Of a stretch of DNA of 64,000 nt, positions 24,946 through 39,400 are shown one piece after another (position 1 is the first letter of the stretch; each line of letters begins with the position of its first letter). A program made the translations under genes and the position numbers. Source of the DNA: Apostichopus japonicus (lineage: Eukaryota > Echinodermata > Holothuroidea > Aspidochirotida > Stichopodidae); the NCBI RefSeq assembly GCF_037975245.1, contig NC_092569.1:21604001-21668000 (forward strand). The letters run 5' to 3'. The notes under the pieces are model-generated. The model worked only from the letters and a program-made list of their open reading frames with translations, made no database searches and was not told where the DNA came from.

Positions 24946-27900
24946 GCCGATCTTTTACAGCGGGTGCCTGCATAGGGAGCTGTAAGTATTAGTTAATCGG
25001 CCTAATATCTCAGTCCATACAGTGGCGCGATGGCTTGGCGCACTGTAAGAGCTGATGAGCGAGACTCTCTTTTGCATCGCTGGTTCGAACCCCGGTGGTG
25101 GCGTCTTTTTGCCGATCTTTTACAGCGGGTGCCTGCATAGGGAGCTGTAAGTATTAGTTAATCGGCCTAATATCTCAGTCCATACAGTGGCGCGATGGCT
25201 TGGCGCACTGTAAGAGCTGATGAGCGAGACTCTCTTTTGCATCGCTGGTTCGAACCCCGGTGGTGGCGTCTTTTTGCCGATCTTTTACAGCGGGTGCCTG
25301 CATAGGGAGCTGTAAGTATTAGTTAATCGGCCTAATATCTCAGTCCATACAGTGGCGCGATGGCTTGGCGCACTGTAAGAGCTGATGAGCGAGACTCTCT
25401 TTTGCATCGCTGGTTCGAACCCCGGTGGTGGCGTCTTTTTGCCGATCTTTTACAGCGGGTGCCTGCATAGGGAGCTGTAAGTATTAGTTAATCGGCCTAA
25501 TATCTCAGTCCATACAGTGGCGCGATGGCTTGGCGCACTGTAAGAGCTGATGAGCGAGACTCTCTTTTGCATCGCTGGTTCGAACCCCGGTGGTGGCGTC
25601 TTTTTGCCGATCTTTTACAGCGGGTGCCTGCATAGGGAGCTGTAAGTATTAGTTAATCGGCCTAATATCTCAGTCCATACAGTGGCGCGATGGCTTGGCG
25701 CACTGTAAGAGCTGATGAGCGAGACTCTCTTTTGCATCGCTGGTTCGAACCCCGGTGGTGGCGTCTTTTTGCCGATCTTTTACAGCGGGTGCCTGCATAG
25801 GGAGCTGTAAGTATTAGTTAATCGGCCTAATATCTCAGTCCATACAGTGGCGCGATGGCTTGGCGCACTGTAAGAGCTGATGAGCGAGACTCTCTTTTGC
25901 ATCGCTGGTTCGAACCCCGGTGGTGGCGTCTTTTTGCCGATCTTTTACAGCGGGTGCCTGCATAGGGAGCTGTAAGTATTAGTTAATCGGCCTAATATCT
26001 CAGTCCATACAGTGGCGCGATGGCTTGGCGCACTGTAAGAGCTGATGAGCGAGACTCTCTTTTGCATCGCTGGTTCGAACCCCGGTGGTGGCGTCTTTTT
26101 GCCGATCTTTTACAGCGGGTGCCTGCATAGGGAGCTGTAAGTATTAGTTAATCGGCCTAATATCTCAGTCCATACAGTGGCGCGATGGCTTGGCGCACTG
26201 TAAGAGCTGATGAGCGAGACTCTCTTTTGCATCGCTGGTTCGAACCCCGGTGGTGGCGTCTTTTTGCCGATCTTTTACAGCGGGTGCCTGCATAGGGAGC
26301 TGTAAGTATTAGTTAATCGGCCTAATATCTCAGTCCATACAGTGGCGCGATGGCTTGGCGCACTGTAAGAGCTGATGAGCGAGACTCTCTTTTGCATCGC
26401 TGGTTCGAACCCCGGTGGTGGCGTCTTTTTGCCGATCTTTTACAGCGGGTGCCTGCATAGGGAGCTGTAAGTATTAGTTAATCGGCCTAATATCTCAGTC
26501 CATACAGTGGCGCGATGGCTTGGCGCACTGTAAGAGCTGATGAGCGAGACTCTCTTTTGCATCGCTGGTTCGAACCCCGGTGGTGGCGTCTTTTTGCCGA
26601 TCTTTTACAGCGGGTGCCTGCATAGGGAGCTGTAAGTATTAGTTAATCGGCCTAATATCTCAGTCCATACAGTGGCGCGATGGCTTGGCGCACTGTAAGA
26701 GCTGATGAGCGAGACTCTCTTTTGCATCGCTGGTTCGAACCCCGGTGGTGGCGTCTTTTTGCCGATCTTTTACAGCGGGTGCCTGCATAGGGAGCTGTAA
26801 GTATTAGTTAATCGGCCTAATATCTCAGTCCATACAGTGGCGCGATGGCTTGGCGCACTGTAAGAGCTGATGAGCGAGACTCTCTTTTGCATCGCTGGTT
26901 CGAACCCCGGTGGTGGCGTCTTTTTGCCGATCTTTTACAGCGGGTGCCTGCATAGGGAGCTGTAAGTATTAGTTAATCGGCCTAATATCTCAGTCCATAC
27001 AGTGGCGCGATGGCTTGGCGCACTGTAAGAGCTGATGAGCGAGACTCTCTTTTGCATCGCTGGTTCGAACCCCGGTGGTGGCGTCTTTTTGCCGATCTTT
27101 TACAGCGGGTGCCTGCATAGGGAGCTGTAAGTATTAGTTAATCGGCCTAATATCTCAGTCCATACAGTGGCGCGATGGCTTGGCGCACTGTAAGAGCTGA
27201 TGAGCGAGACTCTCTTTTGCATCGCTGGTTCGAACCCCGGTGGTGGCGTCTTTTTGCCGATCTTTTACAGCGGGTGCCTGCATAGGGAGCTGTAAGTATT
27301 AGTTAATCGGCCTAATATCTCAGTCCATACAGTGGCGCGATGGCTTGGCGCACTGTAAGAGCTGATGAGCGAGACTCTCTTTTGCATCGCTGGTTCGAAC
27401 CCCGGTGGTGGCGTCTTTTTGCCGATCTTTTACAGCGGGTGCCTGCATAGGGAGCTGTAAGTATTAGTTAATCGGCCTAATATCTCAGTCCATACAGTGG
27501 CGCGATGGCTTGGCGCACTGTAAGAGCTGATGAGCGAGACTCTCTTTTGCATCGCTGGTTCGAACCCCGGTGGTGGCGTCTTTTTGCCGATCTTTTACAG
27601 CGGGTGCCTGCATAGGGAGCTGTAAGTATTAGTTAATCGGCCTAATATCTCAGTCCATACAGTGGCGCGATGGCTTGGCGCACTGTAAGAGCTGATGAGC
27701 GAGACTCTCTTTTGCATCGCTGGTTCGAACCCCGGTGGTGGCGTCTTTTTGCCGATCTTTTACAGCGGGTGCCTGCATAGGGAGCTGTAAGTATTAGTTA
27801 ATCGGCCTAATATCTCAGTCCATACAGTGGCGCGATGGCTTGGCGCACTGTAAGAGCTGATGAGCGAGACTCTCTTTTGCATCGCTGGTTCGAACCCCGG

Positions 27901-30900
27901 TGGTGGCGTCTTTTTGCCGATCTTTTACAGCGGGTGCCTGCATAGGGAGCTGTAAGTATTAGTTAATCGGCCTAATATCTCAGTCCATACAGTGGCGCGA
28001 TGGCTTGGCGCACTGTAAGAGCTGATGAGCGAGACTCTCTTTTGCATCGCTGGTTCGAACCCCGGTGGTGGCGTCTTTTTGCCGATCTTTTACAGCGGGT
28101 GCCTGCATAGGGAGCTGTAAGTATTAGTTAATCGGCCTAATATCTCAGTCCATACAGTGGCGCGATGGCTTGGCGCACTGTAAGAGCTGATGAGCGAGAC
28201 TCTCTTTTGCATCGCTGGTTCGAACCCCGGTGGTGGCGTCTTTTTGCCGATCTTTTACAGCGGGTGCCTGCATAGGGAGCTGTAAGTATTAGTTAATCGG
28301 CCTAATATCTCAGTCCATACAGTGGCGCGATGGCTTGGCGCACTGTAAGAGCTGATGAGCGAGACTCTCTTTTGCATCGCTGGTTCGAACCCCGGTGGTG
28401 GCGTCTTTTTGCCGATCTTTTACAGCGGGTGCCTGCATAGGGAGCTGTAAGTATTAGTTAATCGGCCTAATATCTCAGTCCATACAGTGGCGCGATGGCT
28501 TGGCGCACTGTAAGAGCTGATGAGCGAGACTCTCTTTTGCATCGCTGGTTCGAACCCCGGTGGTGGCGTCTTTTTGCCGATCTTTTACAGCGGGTGCCTG
28601 CATAGGGAGCTGTAAGTATTAGTTAATCGGCCTAATATCTCAGTCCATACAGTGGCGCGATGGCTTGGCGCACTGTAAGAGCTGATGAGCGAGACTCTCT
28701 TTTGCATCGCTGGTTCGAACCCCGGTGGTGGCGTCTTTTTGCCGATCTTTTACAGCGGGTGCCTGCATAGGGAGCTGTAAGTATTAGTTAATCGGCCTAA
28801 TATCTCAGTCCATACAGTGGCGCGATGGCTTGGCGCACTGTAAGAGCTGATGAGCGAGACTCTCTTTTGCATCGCTGGTTCGAACCCCGGTGGTGGCGTC
28901 TTTTTGCCGATCTTTTACAGCGGGTGCCTGCATAGGGAGCTGTAAGTATTAGTTAATCGGCCTAATATCTCAGTCCATACAGTGGCGCGATGGCTTGGCG
29001 CACTGTAAGAGCTGATGAGCGAGACTCTCTTTTGCATCGCTGGTTCGAACCCCGGTGGTGGCGTCTTTTTGCCGATCTTTTACAGCGGGTGCCTGCATAG
29101 GGAGCTGTAAGTATTAGTTAATCGGCCTAATATCTCAGTCCATACAGTGGCGCGATGGCTTGGCGCACTGTAAGAGCTGATGAGCGAGACTCTCTTTTGC
29201 ATCGCTGGTTCGAACCCCGGTGGTGGCGTCTTTTTGCCGATCTTTTACAGCGGGTGCCTGCATAGGGAGCTGTAAGTATTAGTTAATCGGCCTAATATCT
29301 CAGTCCATACAGTGGCGCGATGGCTTGGCGCACTGTAAGAGCTGATGAGCGAGACTCTCTTTTGCATCGCTGGTTCGAACCCCGGTGGTGGCGTCTTTTT
29401 GCCGATCTTTTACAGCGGGTGCCTGCATAGGGAGCTGTAAGTATTAGTTAATCGGCCTAATATCTCAGTCCATACAGTGGCGCGATGGCTTGGCGCACTG
29501 TAAGAGCTGATGAGCGAGACTCTCTTTTGCATCGCTGGTTCGAACCCCGGTGGTGGCGTCTTTTTGCCGATCTTTTACAGCGGGTGCCTGCATAGGGAGC
29601 TGTAAGTATTAGTTAATCGGCCTAATATCTCAGTCCATACAGTGGCGCGATGGCTTGGCGCACTGTAAGAGCTGATGAGCGAGACTCTCTTTTGCATCGC
29701 TGGTTCGAACCCCGGTGGTGGCGTCTTTTTGCCGATCTTTTACAGCGGGTGCCTGCATAGGGAGCTGTAAGTATTAGTTAATCGGCCTAATATCTCAGTC
29801 CATACAGTGGCGCGATGGCTTGGCGCACTGTAAGAGCTGATGAGCGAGACTCTCTTTTGCATCGCTGGTTCGAACCCCGGTGGTGGCGTCTTTTTGCCGA
29901 TCTTTTACAGCGGGTGCCCGCATAGGGAGCTGTAAGTATTAGTTAATCGGCCTAATATCTCAGTCCATACAGTGGCGCGATGGCTTGGCGCACTGTAAGA
30001 GCTGATGAGCGAGACTCTCTTTTGCATCGCTGGTTCGAACCCCGGTGGTGGCGTCTTTTTGCCGATCTTTTACAGCGGGTGCCCGCATAGGGAGCTGTAA
30101 GTATTAGTTAATCGGCCTAATATCTCAGTCCATACAGTGGCGCGATGGCTTGGCGCACTGTAAGAGCTGATGAGCGAGACTCTCTTTTGCATCGCTGGTT
30201 CGAACCCCGGTGGTGGCGTCTTTTTGCCGATCTTTTACAGCGGGTGCCCGCATAGGGAGCTGTAAGTATTAGTTAATCGGCCTAATATCTCAGTCCATAC
30301 AGTGGCGCGATGGCTTGGCGCACTGTAAGAGCTGATGAGCGAGACTCTCTTTTGCATCGCTGGTTCGAACCCCGGTGGTGGCGTCTTTTTGCCGATCTTT
30401 TACAGCGGGTGCCCGCATAGGGAGCTGTAAGTATTAGTTAATCGGCCTAATATCTCAGTCCATACAGTGGCGCGATGGCTTGGCGCACTGTAAGAGCTGA
30501 TGAGCGAGACTCTCTTTTGCATCGCTGGTTCGAACCCCGGTGGTGGCGTCTTTTTGCCGATCTTTTACAGCGGGTGCCCGCATAGGGAGCTGTAAGTATT
30601 AGTTAATCGGCCTAATATCTCAGTCCATACAGTGGCGCGATGGCTTGGCGCACTGTAAGAGCTGATGAGCGAGACTCTCTTTTGCATCGCTGGTTCGAAC
30701 CCCGGTGGTGGCGTCTTTTTGCCGATCTTTTACAGCGGGTGCCCGCATAGGGAGCTGTAAGTATTAGTTAATCGGCCTAATATCTCAGTCCATACAGTGG
30801 CGCGATGGCTTGGCGCACTGTAAGAGCTGATGAGCGAGACTCTCTTTTGCATCGCTGGTTCGAACCCCGGTGGTGGCGTCTTTTTGCCGATCTTTTACAG

Positions 30901-33900
30901 CGGGTGCCCGCATAGGGAGCTGTAAGTATTAGTTAATCGGCCTAATATCTCAGTCCATACAGTGGCGCGATGGCTTGGCGCACTGTAAGAGCTGATGAGC
31001 GAGACTCTCTTTTGCATCGCTGGTTCGAACCCCGGTGGTGGCGTCTTTTTGCCGATCTTTTACAGCGGGTGCCCGCATAGGGAGCTGTAAGTATTAGTTA
31101 ATCGGCCTAATATCTCAGTCCATACAGTGGCGCGATGGCTTGGCGCACTGTAAGAGCTGATGAGCGAGACTCTCTTTTGCATCGCTGGTTCGAACCCCGG
31201 TGGTGGCGTCTTTTTGCCGATCTTTTACAGCGGGTGCCCGCATAGGGAGCTGTAAGTATTAGTTAATCGGCCTAATATCTCAGTCCATACAGTGGCGCGA
31301 TGGCTTGGCGCACTGTAAGAGCTGATGAGCGAGACTCTCTTTTGCATCGCTGGTTCGAACCCCGGTGGTGGCGTCTTTTTGCCGATCTTTTACAGCGGGT
31401 GCCCGCATAGGGAGCTGTAAGTATTAGTTAATCGGCCTAATATCTCAGTCCATACAGTGGCGCGATGGCTTGGCGCACTGTAAGAGCTGATGAGCGAGAC
31501 TCTCTTTTGCATCGCTGGTTCGAACCCCGGTGGTGGCGTCTTTTTGCCGATCTTTTACAGCGGGTGCCCGCATAGGGAGCTGTAAGTATTAGTTAATCGG
31601 CCTAATATCTCAGTCCATACAGTGGCGCGATGGCTTGGCGCACTGTAAGAGCTGATGAGCGAGACTCTCTTTTGCATCGCTGGTTCGAACCCCGGTGGTG
31701 GCGTCTTTTTGCCGATCTTTTACAGCGGGTGCCCGCATAGGGAGCTGTAAGTATTAGTTAATCGGCCTAATATCTCAGTCCATACAGTGGCGCGATGGCT
31801 TGGCGCACTGTAAGAGCTGATGAGCGAGACTCTCTTTTGCATCGCTGGTTCGAACCCCGGTGGTGGCGTCTTTTTGCCGATCTTTTACAGCGGGTGCCCG
31901 CATAGGGAGCTGTAAGTATTAGTTAATCGGCCTAATATCTCAGTCCATACAGTGGCGCGATGGCTTGGCGCACTGTAAGAGCTGATGAGCGAGACTCTCT
32001 TTTGCATCGCTGGTTCGAACCCCGGTGGTGGCGTCTTTTTGCCGATCTTTTACAGCGGGTGCCCGCATAGGGAGCTGTAAGTATTAGTTAATCGGCCTAA
32101 TATCTCAGTCCATACAGTGGCGCGATGGCTTGGCGCACTGTAAGAGCTGATGAGCGAGACTCTCTTTTGCATCGCTGGTTCGAACCCCGGTGGTGGCGTC
32201 TTTTTGCCGATCTTTTACAGCGGGTGCCCGCATAGGGAGCTGTAAGTATTAGTTAATCGGCCTAATATCTCAGTCCATACAGTGGCGCGATGGCTTGGCG
32301 CACTGTAAGAGCTGATGAGCGAGACTCTCTTTTGCATCGCTGGTTCGAACCCCGGTGGTGGCGTCTTTTTGCCGATCTTTTACAGCGGGTGCCCGCATAG
32401 GGAGCTGTAAGTATTAGTTAATCGGCCTAATATCTCAGTCCATACAGTGGCGCGATGGCTTGGCGCACTGTAAGAGCTGATGAGCGAGACTCTCTTTTGC
32501 ATCGCTGGTTCGAACCCCGGTGGTGGCGTCTTTTTGCCGATCTTTTACAGCGGGTGCCCGCATAGGGAGCTGTAAGTATTAGTTAATCGGCCTAATATCT
32601 CAGTCCATACAGTGGCGCGATGGCTTGGCGCACTGTAAGAGCTGATGAGCGAGACTCTCTTTTGCATCGCTGGTTCGAACCCCGGTGGTGGCGTCTTTTT
32701 GCCGATCTTTTACAGCGGGTGCCCGCATAGGGAGCTGTAAGTATTAGTTAATCGGCCTAATATCTCAGTCCATACAGTGGCGCGATGGCTTGGCGCACTG
32801 TAAGAGCTGATGAGCGAGACTCTCTTTTGCATCGCTGGTTCGAACCCCGGTGGTGGCGTCTTTTTGCCGATCTTTTACAGCGGGTGCCCGCATAGGGAGC
32901 TGTAAGTATTAGTTAATCGGCCTAATATCTCAGTCCATACAGTGGCGCGATGGCTTGGCGCACTGTAAGAGCTGATGAGCGAGACTCTCTTTTGCATCGC
33001 TGGTTCGAACCCCGGTGGTGGCGTCTTTTTGCCGATCTTTTACAGCGGGTGCCCGCATAGGGAGCTGTAAGTATTAGTTAATCGGCCTAATATCTCAGTC
33101 CATACAGTGGCGCGATGGCTTGGCGCACTGTAAGAGCTGATGAGCGAGACTCTCTTTTGCATCGCTGGTTCGAACCCCGGTGGTGGCGTCTTTTTGCCGA
33201 TCTTTTACAGCGGGTGCCCGCATAGGGAGCTGTAAGTATTAGTTAATCGGCCTAATATCTCAGTCCATACAGTGGCGCGATGGCTTGGCGCACTGTAAGA
33301 GCTGATGAGCGAGACTCTCTTTTGCATCGCTGGTTCGAACCCCGGTGGTGGCGTCTTTTTGCCGATCTTTTACAGCGGGTGCCCGCATAGGGAGCTGTAA
33401 GTATTAGTTAATCGGCCTAATATCTCAGTCCATACAGTGGCGCGATGGCTTGGCGCACTGTAAGAGCTGATGAGCGAGACTCTCTTTTGCATCGCTGGTT
33501 CGAACCCCGGTGGTGGCGTCTTTTTGCCGATCTTTTACAGCGGGTGCCCGCATAGGGAGCTGTAAGTATTAGTTAATCGGCCTAATATCTCAGTCCATAC
33601 AGTGGCGCGATGGCTTGGCGCACTGTAAGAGCTGATGAGCGAGACTCTCTTTTGCATCGCTGGTTCGAACCCCGGTGGTGGCGTCTTTTTGCCGATCTTT
33701 TACAGCGGGTGCCCGCATAGGGAGCTGTAAGTATTAGTTAATCGGCCTAATATCTCAGTCCATACAGTGGCGCGATGGCTTGGCGCACTGTAAGAGCTGA
33801 TGAGCGAGACTCTCTTTTGCATCGCTGGTTCGAACCCCGGTGGTGGCGTCTTTTTGCCGATCTTTTACAGCGGGTGCCCGCATAGGGAGCTGTAAGTATT

Positions 33901-36495
33901 AGTTAATCGGCCTAATATCTCAGTCCATACAGTGGCGCGATGGCTTGGCGCACTGTAAGAGCTGATGAGCGAGACTCTCTTTTGCATCGCTGGTTCGAAC
34001 CCCGGTGGTGGCGTCTTTTTGCCGATCTTTTACAGCGGGTGCCCGCATAGGGAGCTGTAAGTATTAGTTAATCGGCCTAATATCTCAGTCCATACAGTGG
34101 CGCGATGGCTTGGCGCACTGTAAGAGCTGATGAGCGAGACTCTCTTTTGCATCGCTGGTTCGAACCCCGGTGGTGGCGTCTTTTTGCCGATCTTTTACAG
34201 CGGGTGCCCGCATAGGGAGCTGTAAGTATTAGTTAATCGGCCTAATATCTCAGTCCATACAGTGGCGCGATGGCTTGGCGCACTGTAAGAGCTGATGAGC
34301 GAGACTCTCTTTTGCATCGCTGGTTCGAACCCCGGTGGTGGCGTCTTTTTGCCGATCTTTTACAGCGGGTGCCCGCATAGGGAGCTGTAAGTATTAGTTA
34401 ATCGGCCTAATATCTCAGTCCATACAGTGGCGCGATGGCTTGGCGCACTGTAAGAGCTGATGAGCGAGACTCTCTTTTGCATCGCTGGTTCGAACCCCGG
34501 TGGTGGCGTCTTTTTGCCGATCTTTTACAGCGGGTGCCCGCATAGGGAGCTGTAAGTATTAGTTAATCGGCCTAATATCTCAGTCCATACAGTGGCGCGA
34601 TGGCTTGGCGCACTGTAAGAGCTGATGAGCGAGACTCTCTTTTGCATCGCTGGTTCGAACCCCGGTGGTGGCGTCTTTTTGCCGATCTTTTACAGCGGGT
34701 GCCCGCATAGGGAGCTGTAAGTATTAGTTAATCGGCCTAATATCTCAGTCCATACAGTGGCGCGATGGCTTGACGCACTGTAAGAGCTGATGAGCGAGAC
34801 TCTCTTTTGCATCGCTGGTTCGAACCCCGGTGGTGGCGTCTTTTTGCCGATCTTTTACAGCGGGTGCCCGCATAGGGAGCTGTAAGTATTAGTTAATCGG
34901 CCTAATATCTCAGTCCATACAGTGGCGCGATGGCTTGGCGCACTGTAAGAGCTGATGAGCGAGACTCTCTTTTGCATCGCTGGTTCGAACCCCGGTGGTG
35001 GCGTCTTTTTGCCGATCTTTTACAGCGGGTGCCCGCATAGGGAGCTGTAAGTATTAGTTAATCGGCCTAATATCTCAGTCCATACAGTGGCGCGATGGCT
35101 TGGCGCACTGTAAGAGCTGATGAGCGAGACTCTCTTTTGCATCGCTGGTTCGAACCCCGGTGGTGGCGTCTTTTTGCCGATCTTTTACAGCGGGTGCCCG
35201 CATAGGGAGCTGTAAGTATTAGTTAATCGGCCTAATATCTCAGTCCATACAGTGGCGCGATGGCTTGGCGCACTGTAAGAGCTGATGAGCGAGACTCTCT
35301 TTTGCATCGCTGGTTCGAACCCCGGTGGTGGCGTCTTTTTGCCGATCTTTTACAGCGGGTGCCCGCATAGGGAGCTGTAAGTATTAGTTAATCGGCCTAA
35401 TATCTCAGTCCATACAGTGGCGCGATGGCTTGGCGCACTGTAAGAGCTGATGAGCGAGACTCTCTTTTGCATCGCTGGTTCGAACCCCGGTGGTGGCGTC
35501 TTTTTGCCGATCTTTTACAGCGGGTGCCCGCATAGGGAGCTGTAAGTATTAGTTAATCGGCCTAATATCTCAGTCCATACAGTGGCGCGATGGCTTGGCG
35601 CACTGTAAGAGCTGATGAGCGAGACTCTCTTTTGCATCGCTGGTTCGAACCCCGGTGGTGGCGTCTTTTTGCCGATCTTTTACAGCGGGTGCCCGCATAG
35701 GGAGCTGTAAGTATTAGTTAATCGGCCTAATATCTCAGTCCATACAGTGGCGCGATGGCTTGGCGCACTGTAAGAGCTGATGAGCGAGACTCTCTTTTGC
35801 ATCGCTGGTTCGAACCCCGGTGGTGGCGTCTTTTTGCCGATCTTTTACAGCGGGTGCCCGCATAGGGAGCTGTAAGTATTAGTTAATCGGCCTAATATCT
35901 CAGTCCATACAGTGGCGCGATGGCTTGGCGCACTGTAAGAGCTGATGAGCGAGACTCTCTTTTGCATCGCTGGTTCGAACCCCGGTGGTGGCGTCTTTTT
36001 GCCGATCTTTTACAGCGGGTGCCCGCATAGGGAGCTGTAAGTATTAGTTAATCGGCCTAATATCTCAGTCCATACAGTGGCGCGATGGCTTGGCGCACTG
36101 TAAGAGCTGATGAGCGAGACTCTCTTTTGCATCGCTGGTTCGAACCCCGGTGGTGGCGTCTTTTTGCCGATCTTTTACAGCGGGTGCCCGCATAGGGAGC
36201 TGTAAGTATTAGTTAATCGGCCTAATATCTCAGTCCATACAGTGGCGCGATGGCTTGGCGCACTGTAAGAGCTGATGAGCGAGACTCTCTTTTGCATCGC
36301 TGGTTCGAACCCCGGTGGTGGCGTCTTTTTGCCGATCTTTTACAGCGGGTGCCCGCATAGGGAGCTGTAAGTATTAGTTAATCGGCCTAATATCTCAGTC
36401 CATACAGTGGCGCGATGGCTTGGCGCACTGTAAGAGCTGATGAGCGAGACTCTCTTTTGCATCGCTGGTTCGAACCCCGGTGGTGGCGTCTTTTT
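24946..36495 (+). repeat. Block of 70 consecutive 165-bp units (terminal T5)
   Basis: Exactly 70 units of 165 bp (11,550 bp), each ending in T5 rather than T4. Unit position 24 is T in the first part and C from about 29919 onward, so the block has two sub-blocks. Because 165 is 55 codons, the reading frame is conserved from unit to unit, yet no frame on either strand stays open. This argues against any protein-coding role. Confidence 0.95.
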
Positions 36496-39400
36496 GCCGA
36501 TCTTTTACAGCGGGTGCCCGCATAGGGAGCTGTAAGTATTAGTTAATCGGCCTAATATCTCAGTCCATACAGTGGCGCGATGGCTTGGCGCACTGTAAGA
36601 GCTGATGAGCGAGACTCTCTTTTGCATCGCTGGTTCGAACCCCGGTGGTGGCGTCTTTTGCCGATCTTTTACAGCGGGTGCCCGCATAGGGAGCTGTAAG
36701 TATTAGTTAATCGGCCTAATATCTCAGTCCATACAGTGGCGCGATGGCTTGGCGCACTGTAAGAGCTGATGAGCGAGACTCTCTTTTGCATCGCTGGTTC
36801 GAACCCCGGTGGTGGCGTCTTTTGCCGATCTTTTACAGCGGGTGCCCGCATAGGGAGCTGTAAGTATTAGTTAATCGGCCTAATATCTCAGTCCATACAG
36901 TGGCGCGATGGCTTGGCGCACTGTAAGAGCTGATGAGCGAGACTCTCTTTTGCATCGCTGGTTCGAACCCCGGTGGTGGCGTCTTTTGCCGATCTTTTAC
37001 AGCGGGTGCCCGCATAGGGAGCTGTAAGTATTAGTTAATCGGCCTAATATCTCAGTCCATACAGTGGCGCGATGGCTTGGCGCACTGTAAGAGCTGATGA
37101 GCGAGACTCTCTTTTGCATCGCTGGTTCGAACCCCGGTGGTGGCGTCTTTTGCCGATCTTTTACAGCGGGTGCCCGCATAGGGAGCTGTAAGTATTAGTT
37201 AATCGGCCTAATATCTCAGTCCATACAGTGGCGCGATGGCTTGGCGCACTGTAAGAGCTGATGAGCGAGACTCTCTTTTGCATCGCTGGTTCGAACCCCG
37301 GTGGTGGCGTCTTTTGCCGATCTTTTACAGCGGGTGCCCGCATAGGGAGCTGTAAGTATTAGTTAATCGGCCTAATATCTCAGTCCATACAGTGGCGCGA
37401 TGGCTTGGCGCACTGTAAGAGCTGATGAGCGAGACTCTCTTTTGCATCGCTGGTTCGAACCCCGGTGGTGGCGTCTTTTGCCGATCTTTTACAGCGGGTG
37501 CCCGCATAGGGAGCTGTAAGTATTAGTTAATCGGCCTAATATCTCAGTCCATACAGTGGCGCGATGGCTTGGCGCACTGTAAGAGCTGATGAGCGAGACT
37601 CTCTTTTGCATCGCTGGTTCGAACCCCGGTGGTGGCGTCTTTTGCCGATCTTTTACAGCGGGTGCCCGCATAGGGAGCTGTAAGTATTAGTTAATCGGCC
37701 TAATATCTCAGTCCATACAGTGGCGCGATGGCTTGGCGCACTGTAAGAGCTGATGAGCGAGACTCTCTTTTGCATCGCTGGTTCGAACCCCGGTGGTGGC
37801 GTCTTTTGCCGATCTTTTACAGCGGGTGCCCGCATAGGGAGCTGTAAGTATTAGTTAATCGGCCTAATATCTCAGTCCATACAGTGGCGCGATGGCTTGG
37901 CGCACTGTAAGAGCTGATGAGCGAGACTCTCTTTTGCATCGCTGGTTCGAACCCCGGTGGTGGCGTCTTTTGCCGATCTTTTACAGCGGGTGCCTGCATA
38001 GGGAGCTGTAAGTATTAGTTAATCGGCCTAATATCTCAGTCCATACAGTGGCGCGATGGCTTGGCGCACTGTAAGAGCTGATGAGCGAGACTCTCTTTTG
38101 CATCGCTGGTTCGAACCCCGGTGGTGGCGTCTTTTGCCGATCTTTTACAGCGGGTGCCTGCATAGGGAGCTGTAAGTATTAGTTAATCGGCCTAATATCT
38201 CAGTCCATACAGTGGCGCGATGGCTTGGCGCACTGTAAGAGCTGATGAGCGAGACTCTCTTTTGCATCGCTGGTTCGAACCCCGGTGGTGGCGTCTTTTG
38301 CCGATCTTTTACAGCGGGTGCCTGCATAGGGAGCTGTAAGTATTAGTTAATCGGCCTAATATCTCAGTCCATACAGTGGCGCGATGGCTTGGCGCACTGT
38401 AAGAGCTGATGAGCGAGACTCTCTTTTGCATCGCTGGTTCGAACCCCGGTGGTGGCGTCTTTTGCCGATCTTTTACAGCGGGTGCCTGCATAGGGAGCTG
38501 TAAGTATTAGTTAATCGGCCTAATATCTCAGTCCATACAGTGGCGCGATGGCTTGGCGCACTGTAAGAGCTGATGAGCGAGACTCTCTTTTGCATCGCTG
38601 GTTCGAACCCCGGTGGTGGCGTCTTTTGCCGATCTTTTACAGCGGGTGCCTGCATAGGGAGCTGTAAGTATTAGTTAATCGGCCTAATATCTCAGTCCAT
38701 ACAGTGGCGCGATGGCTTGGCGCACTGTAAGAGCTGATGAGCGAGACTCTCTTTTGCATCGCTGGTTCGAACCCCGGTGGTGGCGTCTTTTGCCGATCTT
38801 TTACAGCGGGTGCCTGCATAGGGAGCTGTAAGTATTAGTTAATCGGCCTAATATCTCAGTCCATACAGTGGCGCGATGGCTTGGCGCACTGTAAGAGCTG
38901 ATGAGCGAGACTCTCTTTTGCATCGCTGGTTCGAACCCCGGTGGTGGCGTCTTTTGCCGATCTTTTACAGCGGGTGCCTGCATAGGGAGCTGTAAGTATT
39001 AGTTAATCGGCCTAATATCTCAGTCCATACAGTGGCGCGATGGCTTGGCGCACTGTAAGAGCTGATGAGCGAGACTCTCTTTTGCATCGCTGGTTCGAAC
39101 CCCGGTGGTGGCGTCTTTTGCCGATCTTTTACAGCGGGTGCCTGCATAGGGAGCTGTAAGTATTAGTTAATCGGCCTAATATCTCAGTCCATACAGTGGC
39201 GCGATGGCTTGGCGCACTGTAAGAGCTGATGAGCGAGACTCTCTTTTGCATCGCTGGTTCGAACCCCGGTGGTGGCGTCTTTTGCCGATCTTTTACAGCG
39301 GGTGCCTGCATAGGGAGCTGTAAGTATTAGTTAATCGGCCTAATATCTCAGTCCATACAGTGGCGCGATGGCTTGGCGCACTGTAAGAGCTGATGAGCGA

